NCBI GenBank assembly: GCA_002718415.1 | Contig: PBEM01000006.1 | Location: forward strand, 160,009 to 224,008 | Length of the DNA stretch: 64,000 bases | Reading direction: 5' to 3' | Source: Chloroflexota bacterium | GTDB lineage: Bacteria > Chloroflexota > Dehalococcoidia > Lucifugimonadales > Lucifugimonadaceae | Shown: positions 1 to 9,077 of the stretch, in pieces | Layout of the letters: the number at the start of each line of letters is the position of its first letter | Position numbering within the stretch: position 1 is the first letter of the stretch | Notes under the pieces: generated by a model | What the model was told of the DNA's origin: nothing | The model's database searches: none | What the model saw: only the letters and a program-made list of their open reading frames with translations | Made by a program: the position numbers and the translations under genes

Positions 1-24
1 TTTTTTACTATTTTCTTCAATCAT
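1..24 (-). CDS. Possible start of the gene downstream of nadD (partial)
   Basis: An ATG at 24 on the minus strand opens a frame of eight codons (MIEENSKK) that runs off the window. It overlaps the last eight bases of nadD, the type of tight coupling seen elsewhere in this window. In many bacteria the gene after nadD encodes the ribosome silencing factor RsfS, but eight residues are too few to test that. Position is the only evidence. Confidence 0.3.
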
Positions 25-613
25 TAGAATTATACAATCCTTTTTTTTTAATTATGTTAATAACTTTTGGATTAACAAATTCACTTATCTTTTTTCCTAA
101 AGAAATATTTCTTCTTATCATCGTAGAAGAAATTTCTATAGAAGGTCCTTTTATTTCAAGAATCTTTATTGAATTCTGTTTTCCTATCAAATTTTTTTCC
201 TCATTTCTTCTATACATAGCTATCCTGCAAATTTTTTTTATTTCTTCTGATTTATGCCAACTTCCAAAAGTAATAAGTGAATCTTCTCCCATAATAAGAA
301 AAATTTCACTAATTGAAGAATTCTCAGCTATAACTTCCTTTAACGTATCGATAGTATAAGTCCTTTTATTTCTTTTTATATCCAAATCACTAACAAGTAA
401 ATTACTATATTTTTCAGTCGCTACTTCAAGCATTTCCATTCGATCTTTTGGTTTTGCATATGGACCAGATTTTTTCATCCACTGATCAAATACTGGTACA
501 TATAATAATATGTCGAGATCTAACTGTTCTATTGCTAAAAGCCCAATTTCTATATGCCCATTATGTACAGGATCAAAACTTCCTCCAAAAATACCTATTT
601 TTTTCAATCCCAC
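17..613 (-). CDS. nadD: Nicotinate-nucleotide adenylyltransferase
   Basis: Transfers AMP from ATP to nicotinate mononucleotide, giving deamido-NAD in cytoplasmic NAD synthesis. The 198 residues match the family length. The nucleotidyltransferase signature GGSFDPVHNGH is at residues 10-20 and the second motif, ISSTMIR, at 161-167. The frame opens with GTG at 613, ten bases inside the end of obg; a TTG two codons later would overlap the obg stop as TTGA and is an equally good coupled start. The obg-nadD order is common in bacteria and implies co-transcription. Confidence 0.95.
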   Translation of the reverse strand: MGLKKIGIFGGSFDPVHNGHIEIGLLAIEQLDLDILLYVPVFDQWMKKSGPYAKPKDRMEMLEVATEKYSNLLVSDLDIKRNKRTYTIDTLKEVIAENSSISEIFLIMGEDSLITFGSWHKSEEIKKICRIAMYRRNEEKNLIGKQNSIKILEIKGPSIEISSTMIRRNISLGKKISEFVNPKVINIIKKKGLYNSND

Positions 614-1884
614 TGAAAATCCCGGTCATTTATTAAAACTGTATCACCTTGCTTAATACCTTTTTCGCGAAGGGAATTATTTACTCCCATTCTCTCTAAT
701 CTAGCTTGAAATTGTATAAGAGTAGCCCAATCATCTAGATTGCTAGCTTTGGCTATTCTTATCGCTCTAGGGTGAATTATTCTATAACTCGAATCATTTT
801 CTTGTATCACAGATTGATAATGCATTTTCATTTGAGGAACAATAATATTAGTTCCTTCTATTTTTTTTATTTTAGTAGATTCTATTTTTCTTATTCTATT
901 TATTTCTTCTGTAATCAAGTCAACTAAATTATTTATACCCTCAGATGTAATAGCAGAAATAAATATAGGTTTATGGTTTATATTTGATTCTTCTATCTCA
1001 TTTATTATTTCCTGTTTTAATATAGAAACTTCTTCTAAATCAATTTTATTTATAACTAATACTTGAGGTGTTTTTTTTAAATTAATATCAAATTTTTCCA
1101 TCTCATTATTTATACTTATTATTCTTTCAGAGATATTGTTTTCGGATCCATCTACTAAATGAATTAACATTTTGGTTCGTTGTATATGTTTCAGAAAGTC
1201 ATGTCCTAGCCCAACCCCTTTATGAGCATCTTTTATCAATCCTGGAATATCTACTACAATAAATTCTTCTAGATAATTGTTTATTGTGCCTAATTTCGGT
1301 TCCAATGTAGTAAATGGATAATTAGCTGTTTTAGATTTTGCAGAACTTATTACATTTAATAGACTAGATTTACCAGCATTTGGCATCCCTATAATTCCGA
1401 CATCTGCCAATAATTTAAGTTCCATTTTTATGTAAAATTGTTTTCCTAATTCACCTGATTCAGCTAATAGAGGTTCTTGATTGGTAGCCGATACAAATTT
1501 TGAATTCCCTAATCCTCCCTTTCCTCCTCTAATTAATACAATTTGTTTATTTGGAGAATCGAGATCATGAGCTATATGTTTTCCTTCATCGTCAATATAA
1601 TCAATTACTGTACCTACAGGTACAAGAATAGTTATATCTTTTCCTTTTGACCCTTTTTTCTTGGTTGTTCCACCGTCACCTCCGTCTTCTGCAAAAAAAT
1701 GTCTTTTATATTTAAATTTTGATAATGTTTTAATTGTTGTACTACTAATAAAAATTACATCTCCTCCATCTCCACCCTTACCTCCTGAAGGACCTCCCAT
1801 AGGATTATTTGATTCTCTGGTAAAAGAAACAATTCCATTTCCACCATTTCCTGATTTAATTGTTATTTTCACAAAATCTATCAT
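604..1884 (-). CDS. obg: Obg-family GTPase
   Basis: Essential ribosome-associated GTPase acting in 50S assembly and growth control. Three parts are visible: the glycine-rich Obg fold (about residues 1-158, with GGxGGxGG repeats), the G domain (G1 GMPNAGKSS near 165, DIPG for G3, NKID for G4), and a C-terminal OCT domain ending in a short acidic/aromatic tail. 426 residues is normal for Obg proteins that carry an OCT domain. ATG start. Its 3' end overlaps the start of nadD, so the two are probably translationally coupled. Confidence 0.96.
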   Translation of the reverse strand: MIDFVKITIKSGNGGNGIVSFTRESNNPMGGPSGGKGGDGGDVIFISSTTIKTLSKFKYKRHFFAEDGGDGGTTKKKGSKGKDITILVPVGTVIDYIDDEGKHIAHDLDSPNKQIVLIRGGKGGLGNSKFVSATNQEPLLAESGELGKQFYIKMELKLLADVGIIGMPNAGKSSLLNVISSAKSKTANYPFTTLEPKLGTINNYLEEFIVVDIPGLIKDAHKGVGLGHDFLKHIQRTKMLIHLVDGSENNISERIISINNEMEKFDINLKKTPQVLVINKIDLEEVSILKQEIINEIEESNINHKPIFISAITSEGINNLVDLITEEINRIRKIESTKIKKIEGTNIIVPQMKMHYQSVIQENDSSYRIIHPRAIRIAKASNLDDWATLIQFQARLERMGVNNSLREKGIKQGDTVLINDRDFQWD

Positions 1885-2092
1885 TATATTTAATATTTAA
1901 TATCTAATTAATATTTAAAGTTAATATTTTTAATAATATATATAATCTTCTGAATTACTTGAATAAATTAGATCAGATCTCATATAAAAATATTGTGAAA
2001 AAAGATGATTAAAGTAAAAATTATTTGGAATTAGTGTGAAAATTAATAAATTATAAATGAATAATATAATTTTTAAATGTTAGTTATTCACA
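1885..2092. other. Candidate replication origin (AT-rich stretch plus DnaA-box-like sites)
   Basis: The gap downstream of dnaA and upstream of obg starts with about 60 bases of almost pure A/T (1885-1945), followed by DnaA-box-like nonamers. TTATTCACA at 2084-2092 fits TTATNCACA exactly. TGTGAAAAA at 1994-2002 fits the relaxed consensus TTWTNCACA on the other strand. TGTGAAAAT at 2035-2043 is a weaker match. An unwinding-type region beside such boxes next to dnaA fits an origin. With this base composition, chance matches are possible. Confidence 0.35.
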
Positions 2093-3437
2093 CTGACACC
2101 TTAATTAATTCACGAATAGATGTAATTTTTTCACGTAAGACCAAATCCGTTTTGAGTGTTTTTTCAATCGCTTTTTGAGCATATATTACGGTTGAGTGAT
2201 CTTTACCTCCAAGTATTTCTCCAACAGCTGAAGATGTCATATGTCCGTCTTCTCTTAATAAATACATAGTGATTCTTCTAGCCATTGTGGATACTTTATC
2301 GCGTTTATTACTCTTTATTTTTTCAATTGAAATACCTGTTATTTTTACAACACATTTTATAATCGTGTCTGAATTTATTTTTCTTTCTATCGGATTATTA
2401 AAAAGATTTTTTATTGCATATTCAGCTACATCTAAAGATATTTTTTTTCCAATAAGATCAGAATATGCAATAATCCTATTTATGGATCCTTCTAAATCTC
2501 TAATATTTCTATAAGGTTTTTCTGATAACATTTCTAAGATGTCGTTATCAATTTCTAGATAACTTGATTTATGTTTTAAGATTGATAATCTTGTTTCAAT
2601 ATCTGGAGGTTGTATATCGAGTTCTAGACCTCCAGATAGTCTAGAGGAAATTCGTTCTTGTAGTCGAATTTTGTTAGAAGGTTCATCTCCACTAATAACA
2701 ATTTGTTTACCTTTAATATGTAAATCATTAAAGGTATGGAAGAATCCTTCTTGAGTTTGTTCTTTGCGAGAAATAAATTGAATGTCATCAACGAGTAAAA
2801 CATCAAGATTCCTAAATTTTTTTCTAAATGTTGACGTTTTACCTTGTCTTATAGATTTTATATATTCATTTGTGAATGTTTCAGATGTTAGATAAAGTAC
2901 TTTTTTTCCTTTATTTATCAATTCATGACCAATAGAATGCATCAGATGAGTTTTTCCTAATCCTACATCTGAGTATATATATAAAGGATTATAAATTTTT
3001 CCAGGTTCTTCTGAAACCTTAATTGCCGCTGCTAGAGCTAGCTCATTATTTGTACCTCTAATAAAGTTATTGAAAGTAAAATATTTGTTTAAATTTGATT
3101 CTTCTTCATTATTACTAGTTTTGTTATTGGATATATTATTACGAACATTTTTTTTATTATTTAGTAATTTATTTTGAGAATCATTTTTAACTTTAAAAAT
3201 GATTTCTATATCTTGATCAGAGATTTTATGAACAGCCCGAGATATTGTAGAATGAAGCCTTTTTTCCAACATCTCAGCTGCAAATGGGCTGGTTGTATAA
3301 ATTATTAATTGATTATCTTTTAGAGAGTCAGCAACGGTATCTTTTAGCCATGTTTCAAAGTTTGGTCTAGGTATTTCTAATTCTAATAACCCTAAAGTCG
3401 CGGACCATATGGATTTCGCATTATTTGTCGGTTCCAT
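2088..3437 (-). CDS. dnaA: Chromosomal replication initiator DnaA
   Basis: Binds DnaA boxes and opens the origin. Visible parts: N-terminal helical domain (WLKDTVADSL), an Asn/Lys-rich linker, an AAA+ core with Walker B LLVDDIQF, and a C-terminal DNA-binding domain with the DnaA signature GGKDHSTVIYA. The ATG at 3437 is preferred because AAAGGA lies five bases upstream; an in-frame ATG at 3464 would add nine residues without a better site. Oddity: Walker A reads SDVGLGKT, so the usual first glycine is serine. The neighbour is obg, not dnaN. Confidence 0.96.
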   Translation of the reverse strand: MEPTNNAKSIWSATLGLLELEIPRPNFETWLKDTVADSLKDNQLIIYTTSPFAAEMLEKRLHSTISRAVHKISDQDIEIIFKVKNDSQNKLLNNKKNVRNNISNNKTSNNEEESNLNKYFTFNNFIRGTNNELALAAAIKVSEEPGKIYNPLYIYSDVGLGKTHLMHSIGHELINKGKKVLYLTSETFTNEYIKSIRQGKTSTFRKKFRNLDVLLVDDIQFISRKEQTQEGFFHTFNDLHIKGKQIVISGDEPSNKIRLQERISSRLSGGLELDIQPPDIETRLSILKHKSSYLEIDNDILEMLSEKPYRNIRDLEGSINRIIAYSDLIGKKISLDVAEYAIKNLFNNPIERKINSDTIIKCVVKITGISIEKIKSNKRDKVSTMARRITMYLLREDGHMTSSAVGEILGGKDHSTVIYAQKAIEKTLKTDLVLREKITSIRELIKVSV

Positions 3438-3788
3438 TTGATCCTTTCTTTGAACAAAGAACACCTATCCGAGTGTATTGTTCGGTTTAAAATTTTATTT
3501 ATTTATTAAGGGGATATGTTATCAGTGAAACAGTGATAGAGAACTCAAGAACCCTACATTTCAGTAACGGACTCTTACACCAACTGATGTAAAATAAGTT
3601 AAATGTTTTTGGCCCTAAAAAGCAACAGATTTTTTGGGAAATCTATAAAATTTTTATATTTTTTTGACACAATTAAATAAATAAAATTATTAAAGTAAGT
3701 ATGTTTTAGATGGAAAATTTTAAATTGAAATTTAATTTAATCAAACCGCGCATTCCATCGCGTTTTGCTTTAAGGGTCAATTAATGAA
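3438..3788. other. Intergenic region between divergent dnaA and fmt
   Basis: About 350 bases without a gene. Positions 3520-3620 are less AT-rich than the surroundings and contain weak inverted repeats: TACATTTCAGT near 3555 against ACTGATGTA near 3585, and AGATTT/AAATCT around a TTTGGG loop near 3630-3647. These could belong to a dnaA leader or a small RNA, but no known RNA family is recognisable. The fmt-proximal part holds a possible promoter. No perfect DnaA box was seen here. Confidence 0.4.
3664..3693 (+). promoter_or_regulatory. Possible sigma-70-type promoter for fmt
   Basis: TTGACA at 3664-3669 is followed after 18 bases by TATTAA (3688-3693), four of six matches to the -10 consensus. 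It points at fmt, about 95 bases downstream. The -35 match is perfect, but A/T-rich DNA gives many -10-like hexamers. Confidence 0.3.
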
Positions 3789-4724
3789 ATGAAGTTAGTA
3801 TTTTTTGGATCCTCAATAGAGTCTGTAAATGCTATTGAAATTTTGATAAAAAAAAATTTTGATTTAAAAATGATTGTAACTCGGAGCAAAAAACCTAAAG
3901 GTCGCGGTTTGAACATTTCTACAACTCCTGTAGAAGAAATTGCTAAAAAATATAATATTGATCTGTTTAATTCTGATAATTTAGAAGATTTGAATTTTCT
4001 AAATTTATTAAAAAATATAAATCCTGATGTGTTTATCGTAATTTCTTATGGAAAATTATTATCCGAAAAAATATTGACCATACCGAAGAGCGGCACAATT
4101 AACATTCATCCTTCTTTATTACCTTTATATCGAGGACCTAGTCCTGTAGCTTCAGCAATTTTAGATGGAGCAAAAGAAACAGGAGTCTCCGTAATGTTAT
4201 TAGATAAAGGTATGGATAGTGGACCCATTTTATTACAGTCTCAACCTATAAAACTTAATGGTGAAGAAAAAAAATCAGAGTTATCCTCGAAATTATTTAA
4301 TATTGGGTCTAATCTACTAACAGAATCATTAAAGCCATTTTTGAATGGAAATATTATCCCTAAAGAACAACATCATGAAAGCGCTACTTATACTTCTATA
4401 ATTAGATCATCAGATGGAGAAATTAATTGGCATGATAAAGCTCAAAAAATCTTCAATTTATATAGAGCTTATGATGATTGGCCAGGTATTTATACTTTTT
4501 GGAATGGTAAAAGAATTAAATTAATTCAAGTTCAAATCAGCAGTATAAAATTATCTAGAGTTTTACCAGGTGAAGTAAAGTATTTAGACAGTAAACTCTT
4601 TATTGGGACCTCTACCGTTCCAATAAAAATTGATTACTTACAGATAGAAGGAAAAAAAATTATGAAAAGTGAAGAGTTTTTTAGAGGTTATTCTTCAATT
4701 GTAGATACAAATTTGTCAATATAA
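3789..4724 (+). CDS. fmt: Methionyl-tRNA formyltransferase
   Basis: Formylates the initiator Met-tRNA using 10-formyltetrahydrofolate. 311 residues is the usual length. The formyltransferase core shows N105, H107 and D143 in the expected contexts (NIHPSLLP and GMDSG) and the SLLPxxRG loop; a C-terminal OB-like domain follows from about residue 205. An earlier ATG at 3784 is closed at once by TGA, so 3789 is the start. It is one of few plus-strand genes in this part, convergent with the NIPSNAP-like gene one base away. No peptide deformylase gene is adjacent. Confidence 0.96.
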   Translation: MKLVFFGSSIESVNAIEILIKKNFDLKMIVTRSKKPKGRGLNISTTPVEEIAKKYNIDLFNSDNLEDLNFLNLLKNINPDVFIVISYGKLLSEKILTIPKSGTINIHPSLLPLYRGPSPVASAILDGAKETGVSVMLLDKGMDSGPILLQSQPIKLNGEEKKSELSSKLFNIGSNLLTESLKPFLNGNIIPKEQHHESATYTSIIRSSDGEINWHDKAQKIFNLYRAYDDWPGIYTFWNGKRIKLIQVQISSIKLSRVLPGEVKYLDSKLFIGTSTVPIKIDYLQIEGKKIMKSEEFFRGYSSIVDTNLSI

Positions 4725-4725
4725 A

Positions 4726-5022
4726 TTATGTAGTTTGAATTAATTTAATTTCCCTATGAGAAAGATGGCTCCTTACAAAAGTAACATTTTCTTTCCACCA
4801 CTTACTTCCGTAGAATGCAGATTCTTTTTTTTCAATGTTATCAATAGAATTTCCGTATGATCTGATCCATATAAATTGGGTCTTTTCATCATTAATCCAA
4901 TAACTCTCAATTTTAATACCATGTTCTTCCATAAGAGGAATTAGGTTATCTTCAAATACATTTATCCAGCTATCCATTTGTCCGCTATTTATTGTATATG
5001 TTCTTAAATGCGCTATTTTCAT
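4726..5022 (-). CDS. NIPSNAP-like small protein
   Basis: 98 residues resembling the NIPSNAP branch of the dimeric alpha/beta-barrel (ferredoxin-like) superfamily: an opening beta-strand (LRTYTINSGQMDSWINVFE), the middle FIWIRSYG, and an aromatic cluster FYGSKWWKE. Members are often found in catabolic clusters of SAR202-like and actinobacterial genomes, but the activity of most is unknown. AAGGAAA upstream of the ATG gives a good ribosome site. It lies ten bases downstream of ffh and is probably co-transcribed with it. Confidence 0.7.
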   Translation of the reverse strand: MKIAHLRTYTINSGQMDSWINVFEDNLIPLMEEHGIKIESYWINDEKTQFIWIRSYGNSIDNIEKKESAFYGSKWWKENVTFVRSHLSHREIKLIQTT

Positions 5023-5032
5023 TTTTTTTCCT

Positions 5033-6373
5033 TTACTTTCTATTAAACATTTCCATAAGAGATCTTTGTGATTTTCCTTTAGATAATCTTCGCATCATTT
5101 TTTGCATCTGTTTAAATTGATTTAATAATTGATTAATTTCTGATGGTGATGTTCCAGATCCATTTGCAATTCTTTTTCGTCTAGAACCGTTAATTATAGA
5201 TGGATTTTTTCTTTCAGAAGGTGTCATAGATAAAATTATAGCTTCTGTATATTTCAATTTATCATCATTTAATTCAGAATTCTTTATTTTTCCTCTTAGA
5301 TTATTTAATCCGGGTATCATTCCTACTATATCTGACATTGACCCCATTTTTTTTAAAGTTTTGAACTGTTCTAATAAATCATTTAAGTCAAATTCATCTT
5401 TTTTTAATTTATTTTCTAAAATTTCTAAATTTTCTGCATCGTAACTAGATTCTGCTTTTTCAATTAAGGTTTGTATATCCCCCATTCCCAATATTCTTGA
5501 AGCCATGCGATCAGGATAAAATTGTTCAAATTGATGAGATTTTTCTCCTAGTCCGATAAATTTTATAGGTAAACCTGTTTTATTTTTCATAGATAAGGCT
5601 GCACCACCTCTAGCATCACCATCCATTTTAGTTAAAATTACTCCAGTTACACCTAAAAGATCATTGAAGACCGACCCTGAATTAACGGCATCTTGACCAG
5701 TCATCGAATCCAAAACTAATAAAATTTCTGAAGGATCTACAATTTCTTTTATTTTGACCAATTCGTCCATTAATATTTCATCTATAGAAATTCTTCCTGC
5801 AGTATCTAAAATAAGAAAATCATAATTTTCTTTGATTGCATAATCTTTTGAATCTTTTGCAATTTTCAATGGTGAAGTTTTATTTTTATCCTGAGAAAAA
5901 ACAGGAATATTCAATTCTTTTCCCAATTGATTTAGTTGTTCAATTGCACCTGGTCTTTGTAAATCACATGCACTTAATAGGACTGAATTTTTTTGGTTTC
6001 TAAGATATAGGGCTAATTTTGCTGCTGTAGTTGTTTTTCCTGTTCCCTGTAGCCCCACTAATAAAATTGTAGAAGGTCGGATTTTAGATTTATTTATATC
6101 TGAAGAATTAGTACCTAATATTTCGATAAGTTCATCTTGTACATATTTAATAACGGATTGTCCAGGGGTAAGTGAAGAAAATATATCTGAACGGTCAAGT
6201 TTATTTTTTAAATTACCAATAAATTGTTTTGTTACTTTATAATCTACATCAGCTTCTAGTAAAGACATACGGACATCTCGAAGAGATAAGTCTAAATCTT
6301 TTTGTGAAATTTTTCCTTTTCGAGTTAATTTACTTAGTGATAGATTTAATTTTTCAGAAAGTGTTTCAAACAT
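5033..6373 (-). CDS. ffh: Signal recognition particle protein Ffh
   Basis: SRP54 GTPase that binds 4.5S RNA and signal sequences of nascent membrane proteins. N-terminal four-helix domain, G domain with GLQGTGKTTT near residue 108, DTAGR, TKMDGDARGG, then a methionine-rich M domain with RKRIANGSG near residue 398 and MQKMMRRLSKG. 446 residues is normal. The ATG shares one base with the TAA of the upstream CoA-transferase gene (TAATG), an unusual partner for an essential targeting factor. No SRP RNA gene was recognised in the window. Confidence 0.96.
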   Translation of the reverse strand: MFETLSEKLNLSLSKLTRKGKISQKDLDLSLRDVRMSLLEADVDYKVTKQFIGNLKNKLDRSDIFSSLTPGQSVIKYVQDELIEILGTNSSDINKSKIRPSTILLVGLQGTGKTTTAAKLALYLRNQKNSVLLSACDLQRPGAIEQLNQLGKELNIPVFSQDKNKTSPLKIAKDSKDYAIKENYDFLILDTAGRISIDEILMDELVKIKEIVDPSEILLVLDSMTGQDAVNSGSVFNDLLGVTGVILTKMDGDARGGAALSMKNKTGLPIKFIGLGEKSHQFEQFYPDRMASRILGMGDIQTLIEKAESSYDAENLEILENKLKKDEFDLNDLLEQFKTLKKMGSMSDIVGMIPGLNNLRGKIKNSELNDDKLKYTEAIILSMTPSERKNPSIINGSRRKRIANGSGTSPSEINQLLNQFKQMQKMMRRLSKGKSQRSLMEMFNRK

Positions 6374-7053
6374 TATTTTTCAAATATTTCCGTATTAGTG
6401 ATTTTTTGTATATCTTCTATTTTCCAATGAGGTGCAGTTTCTCTTAATATTAGTTTAGCATTTATATCAGAGTTGTATTTTACTTCTATTATGGCTACAT
6501 CAGTAACAATAAGATTAACACAATTTTTTGATGTTAAAGGATATGTACATTTTTCAACAATTTTTGGGATGTTTTTTGTAGTGGTATGCTCCATAGCAAT
6601 AATTACATTTGGAGTGTTTTCTGCTAAATCCATAGCACCTCCAATTGAGCCTATTCCCCTTGAAGGAATCATCCAATTCGACAAATCTCCATTTCCAGAG
6701 ACTTGTAATCCACCCAATACTGTAATATCAATATGACCACCTCTAATCATATTAAATGATTCAATTGAGTCAAAAAAAACTAATCTAGGGATATTTACAG
6801 GAAAATTTCCACTTGCATCCATTATATTGGGATCACCTTTTCCTTTTGGATAGAGTTCTTTAAATCCTAGTAAACCGGTTTCAGCTTGATAGTAAATATC
6901 TATATCGGTAGGTAAATAATTTGCACATAATGAAGGTATTCCTATACCTAGATTAACTATAGAATTATTCGGTAAAAATTTAGCTGCCCTTCTGGCAATG
7001 TCTTCTCGGGATAATCTTGGTGCTGGATCATTTTCAAATGAAAGGTCGCTCAT
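6373..7053 (-). CDS. Family I CoA-transferase, beta subunit
   Basis: Small subunit of a 3-oxoacid/acetate-type CoA-transferase, which moves CoA between acyl-CoA and a carboxylate through an enzyme glutamyl-CoA thioester. The predicted catalytic glutamate is E58 in AETG, followed by the family-typical GIGS.GGAMDL-like segment near residue 140. 226 residues is the usual size. It overlaps the alpha gene by four bases and the ffh start by one. The substrate cannot be read from sequence; GctB-, AtoA- and ScoB-like enzymes share these motifs. Confidence 0.88.
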   Translation of the reverse strand: MSDLSFENDPAPRLSREDIARRAAKFLPNNSIVNLGIGIPSLCANYLPTDIDIYYQAETGLLGFKELYPKGKGDPNIMDASGNFPVNIPRLVFFDSIESFNMIRGGHIDITVLGGLQVSGNGDLSNWMIPSRGIGSIGGAMDLAENTPNVIIAMEHTTTKNIPKIVEKCTYPLTSKNCVNLIVTDVAIIEVKYNSDINAKLILRETAPHWKIEDIQKITNTEIFEK

Positions 7054-7781
7054 GGATAAGGGTCTCCAGGTTTTCTTTTTACTATTCTGTTGACATATAC
7101 TCCAGGGGTACCAATTTTTTCAGGATCAATTTCTCCAAGCTCAACTATTTCATTAACTTCTGCAATAGTTATTTTTGAAGCTGTTGCCATAGCGGGGTTA
7201 AATGCTCTTGATGTTCCGATATATTCTAAATTACCAAATGTGTCGGATTTATTTGCCCTAATTAGAGAAAAATCCGCAGGAAGAGCTTTTTCTAAGATAT
7301 ATTTACGACCATTAAAAATCCGATGTTCTTTATTTTGAGATACAATTGTTCCGACTCCGGTTGAAGTATAAAATGCCGGAATTCCTGATCCGGCACACCT
7401 TATTTTTTCAACTAAAGTACCTTGAGGTATAATTTCAACTTCACAATTACCTGTTTTCCAAGATTTTTCTATTTCACTAATAGGTTTTGTGGTTCCGGGC
7501 ACAGGAAATGAACATATTATTTTTTTTACTTGTCCTGCTTCAAAAAAAATTCCCTGATCTATAGGAGTAATATTTTCTGGCCAGCCGTAGCCAGTTGTTG
7601 TGGATATACCTGCAACATTACTAATAATAGTTAAATTTTTAGGTCCAAGATCTCGTAATGCTAACATTAAACGTGTTGGTTGACCGCCAGAGCCTCCGAA
7701 ACCACCAATCATTATTGAGGATCCGTTTTTAATATCTTTTATCGAGTCTAAAAAAGAATTATAAAGTTTTTCATTTTTCAT
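7050..7781 (-). CDS. Family I CoA-transferase, alpha subunit
   Basis: Large partner of the preceding beta subunit. The glycine-rich CoA-binding loop GGFGGSGGQP lies at about residues 26-35, with TIISN and a GIPAFYTSTGVGT segment typical of alpha subunits further on. 243 residues. It is the first gene of the set (alpha-beta-ffh-NIPSNAP) and lies divergently to the sugar-acid dehydratase across 86 bases, so a shared control region is possible. Whether it acts on 3-oxoacids, as in SCOT/AtoDA, or on other acids is open. Confidence 0.88.
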   Translation of the reverse strand: MKNEKLYNSFLDSIKDIKNGSSIMIGGFGGSGGQPTRLMLALRDLGPKNLTIISNVAGISTTTGYGWPENITPIDQGIFFEAGQVKKIICSFPVPGTTKPISEIEKSWKTGNCEVEIIPQGTLVEKIRCAGSGIPAFYTSTGVGTIVSQNKEHRIFNGRKYILEKALPADFSLIRANKSDTFGNLEYIGTSRAFNPAMATASKITIAEVNEIVELGEIDPEKIGTPGVYVNRIVKRKPGDPYP

Positions 7782-7867
7782 GTTATTTTTGATTTAAAAT
7801 AAGTAATAATAAGAATATTATCAGTTTAAATAATACGATCAATAAACAAAAAAATAACTACAAGATT

Positions 7868-9064
7868 ATGAAAATAAAAAATATTAAAATACGACATTTA
7901 TATGGAACTATTGATACAGATGGTAATTTTTGGGAAGAAAGATTAGTAAGACCAATAGATATTTATACTGAATTTAGAACTAATCAAGATTGGCATGTTA
8001 TTAATTTTTCAAATCAAATAGATAAAAATAAATTGTCACATGATGCTTATTTTGTACAAATTGAAACGGATAATGGTTTTTATGGAATTGGGGGGCCTTT
8101 TGAAGAATCAATTGCTTACATAATAAAAAACGAATTATCTCAATACGTAATGAATCAAGATCCATTAGCTTTAGAATATATTTGGGATTTGATGCATAGA
8201 GGATCTGTGCATGGTCGGCAAGGGAATACAATGATAGCCGTTAGTGCAATTGATAATGCTTTGTGGGATCTTAAAGGGAAATATTTTAATGTTCCTGTAT
8301 ATTCATTAATAGGAGGTCCGACAACAATGACAGTTCCTGCCTATGCATCTATGTTAGGTTTCAATGTAGATGATATGGGATTGGTAGCAGAAAGAGCTAA
8401 ACTTTATCATAGTTATGGCTATAAAGCTCAAAAATGGTTTTTTAGACATGGCCCAATGTCTGGCCCTGAGGGCTTAAGAAAAAATGTTCAGTTAGTTAAA
8501 ACTCTTCGAGAAGAATTAGGTGAAGATGTCGATATAATGCTTGATTGTTGGCAATCAATGGATGTGAATTATGTTGTGAAATTAATTAAACAAATTGAGG
8601 AGTATTCCCCTAGGTGGATAGAAGAAGTTGTAATGCCAGATAAAATTGAGTCCTATAAAAAGATAAAAGAAACTACAAACATTCCTATTTCTGGAGGAGA
8701 GCACCATTACACAAGATGGGGACTAAATGAATTTATGAAAATTGGCGCTTTAGATATAATTCAGCCTGATATATATTGGGCAGGCGGTCTTTCTGAAGTA
8801 TTAAAAATTGCTAGTTTAGCTTCAACATACGACATAATTACAATTCCGCATGGTCACTCTTCAAATGTGGGGATACATTTTTCAGTTTCTCAACCTCCTA
8901 TATATACCCCTTATCAAGAATATTTAATTAAATGGAACGTTATTCATCAGCATTTTTTAAAGACTCCTGTAAAGCCATTAAATGGATTTATCAATCTACC
9001 AAAAGAGATAGGATTAGGAATGGAATTAGATGAAGATAAAATTGAGAAAGAAAAGATTTTTTAA
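7868..9064 (+). CDS. Enolase-superfamily dehydratase, L-rhamnonate dehydratase-like
   Basis: Predicted to remove water from a sugar acid to give a 2-keto-3-deoxy acid. The mandelate-racemase-type fold shows metal ligands D226 (LDCW), E252 (WIEE) and E278 (GEHH) and a base-type histidine H328 (IPHG). LDCWxSxDVNY, GEHHYTRWG and QPDIYWAGGL are close to what I know of E. coli RhmD, so L-rhamnonate or a related 6-deoxy or uronic acid is the likely substrate. 398 residues is normal. L-rhamnose-type mutarotases and a lactonase lie 8-10 kb away. Confidence 0.8.
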   Translation: MKIKNIKIRHLYGTIDTDGNFWEERLVRPIDIYTEFRTNQDWHVINFSNQIDKNKLSHDAYFVQIETDNGFYGIGGPFEESIAYIIKNELSQYVMNQDPLALEYIWDLMHRGSVHGRQGNTMIAVSAIDNALWDLKGKYFNVPVYSLIGGPTTMTVPAYASMLGFNVDDMGLVAERAKLYHSYGYKAQKWFFRHGPMSGPEGLRKNVQLVKTLREELGEDVDIMLDCWQSMDVNYVVKLIKQIEEYSPRWIEEVVMPDKIESYKKIKETTNIPISGGEHHYTRWGLNEFMKIGALDIIQPDIYWAGGLSEVLKIASLASTYDIITIPHGHSSNVGIHFSVSQPPIYTPYQEYLIKWNVIHQHFLKTPVKPLNGFINLPKEIGLGMELDEDKIEKEKIF

Positions 9065-9077
9065 TTTTTGTATAAGT

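Noticed and set aside
54..359. Plus-strand reading frame opposite nadD
   Set aside because: It is fully antisense to a clear conserved enzyme and has no recognisable domain.
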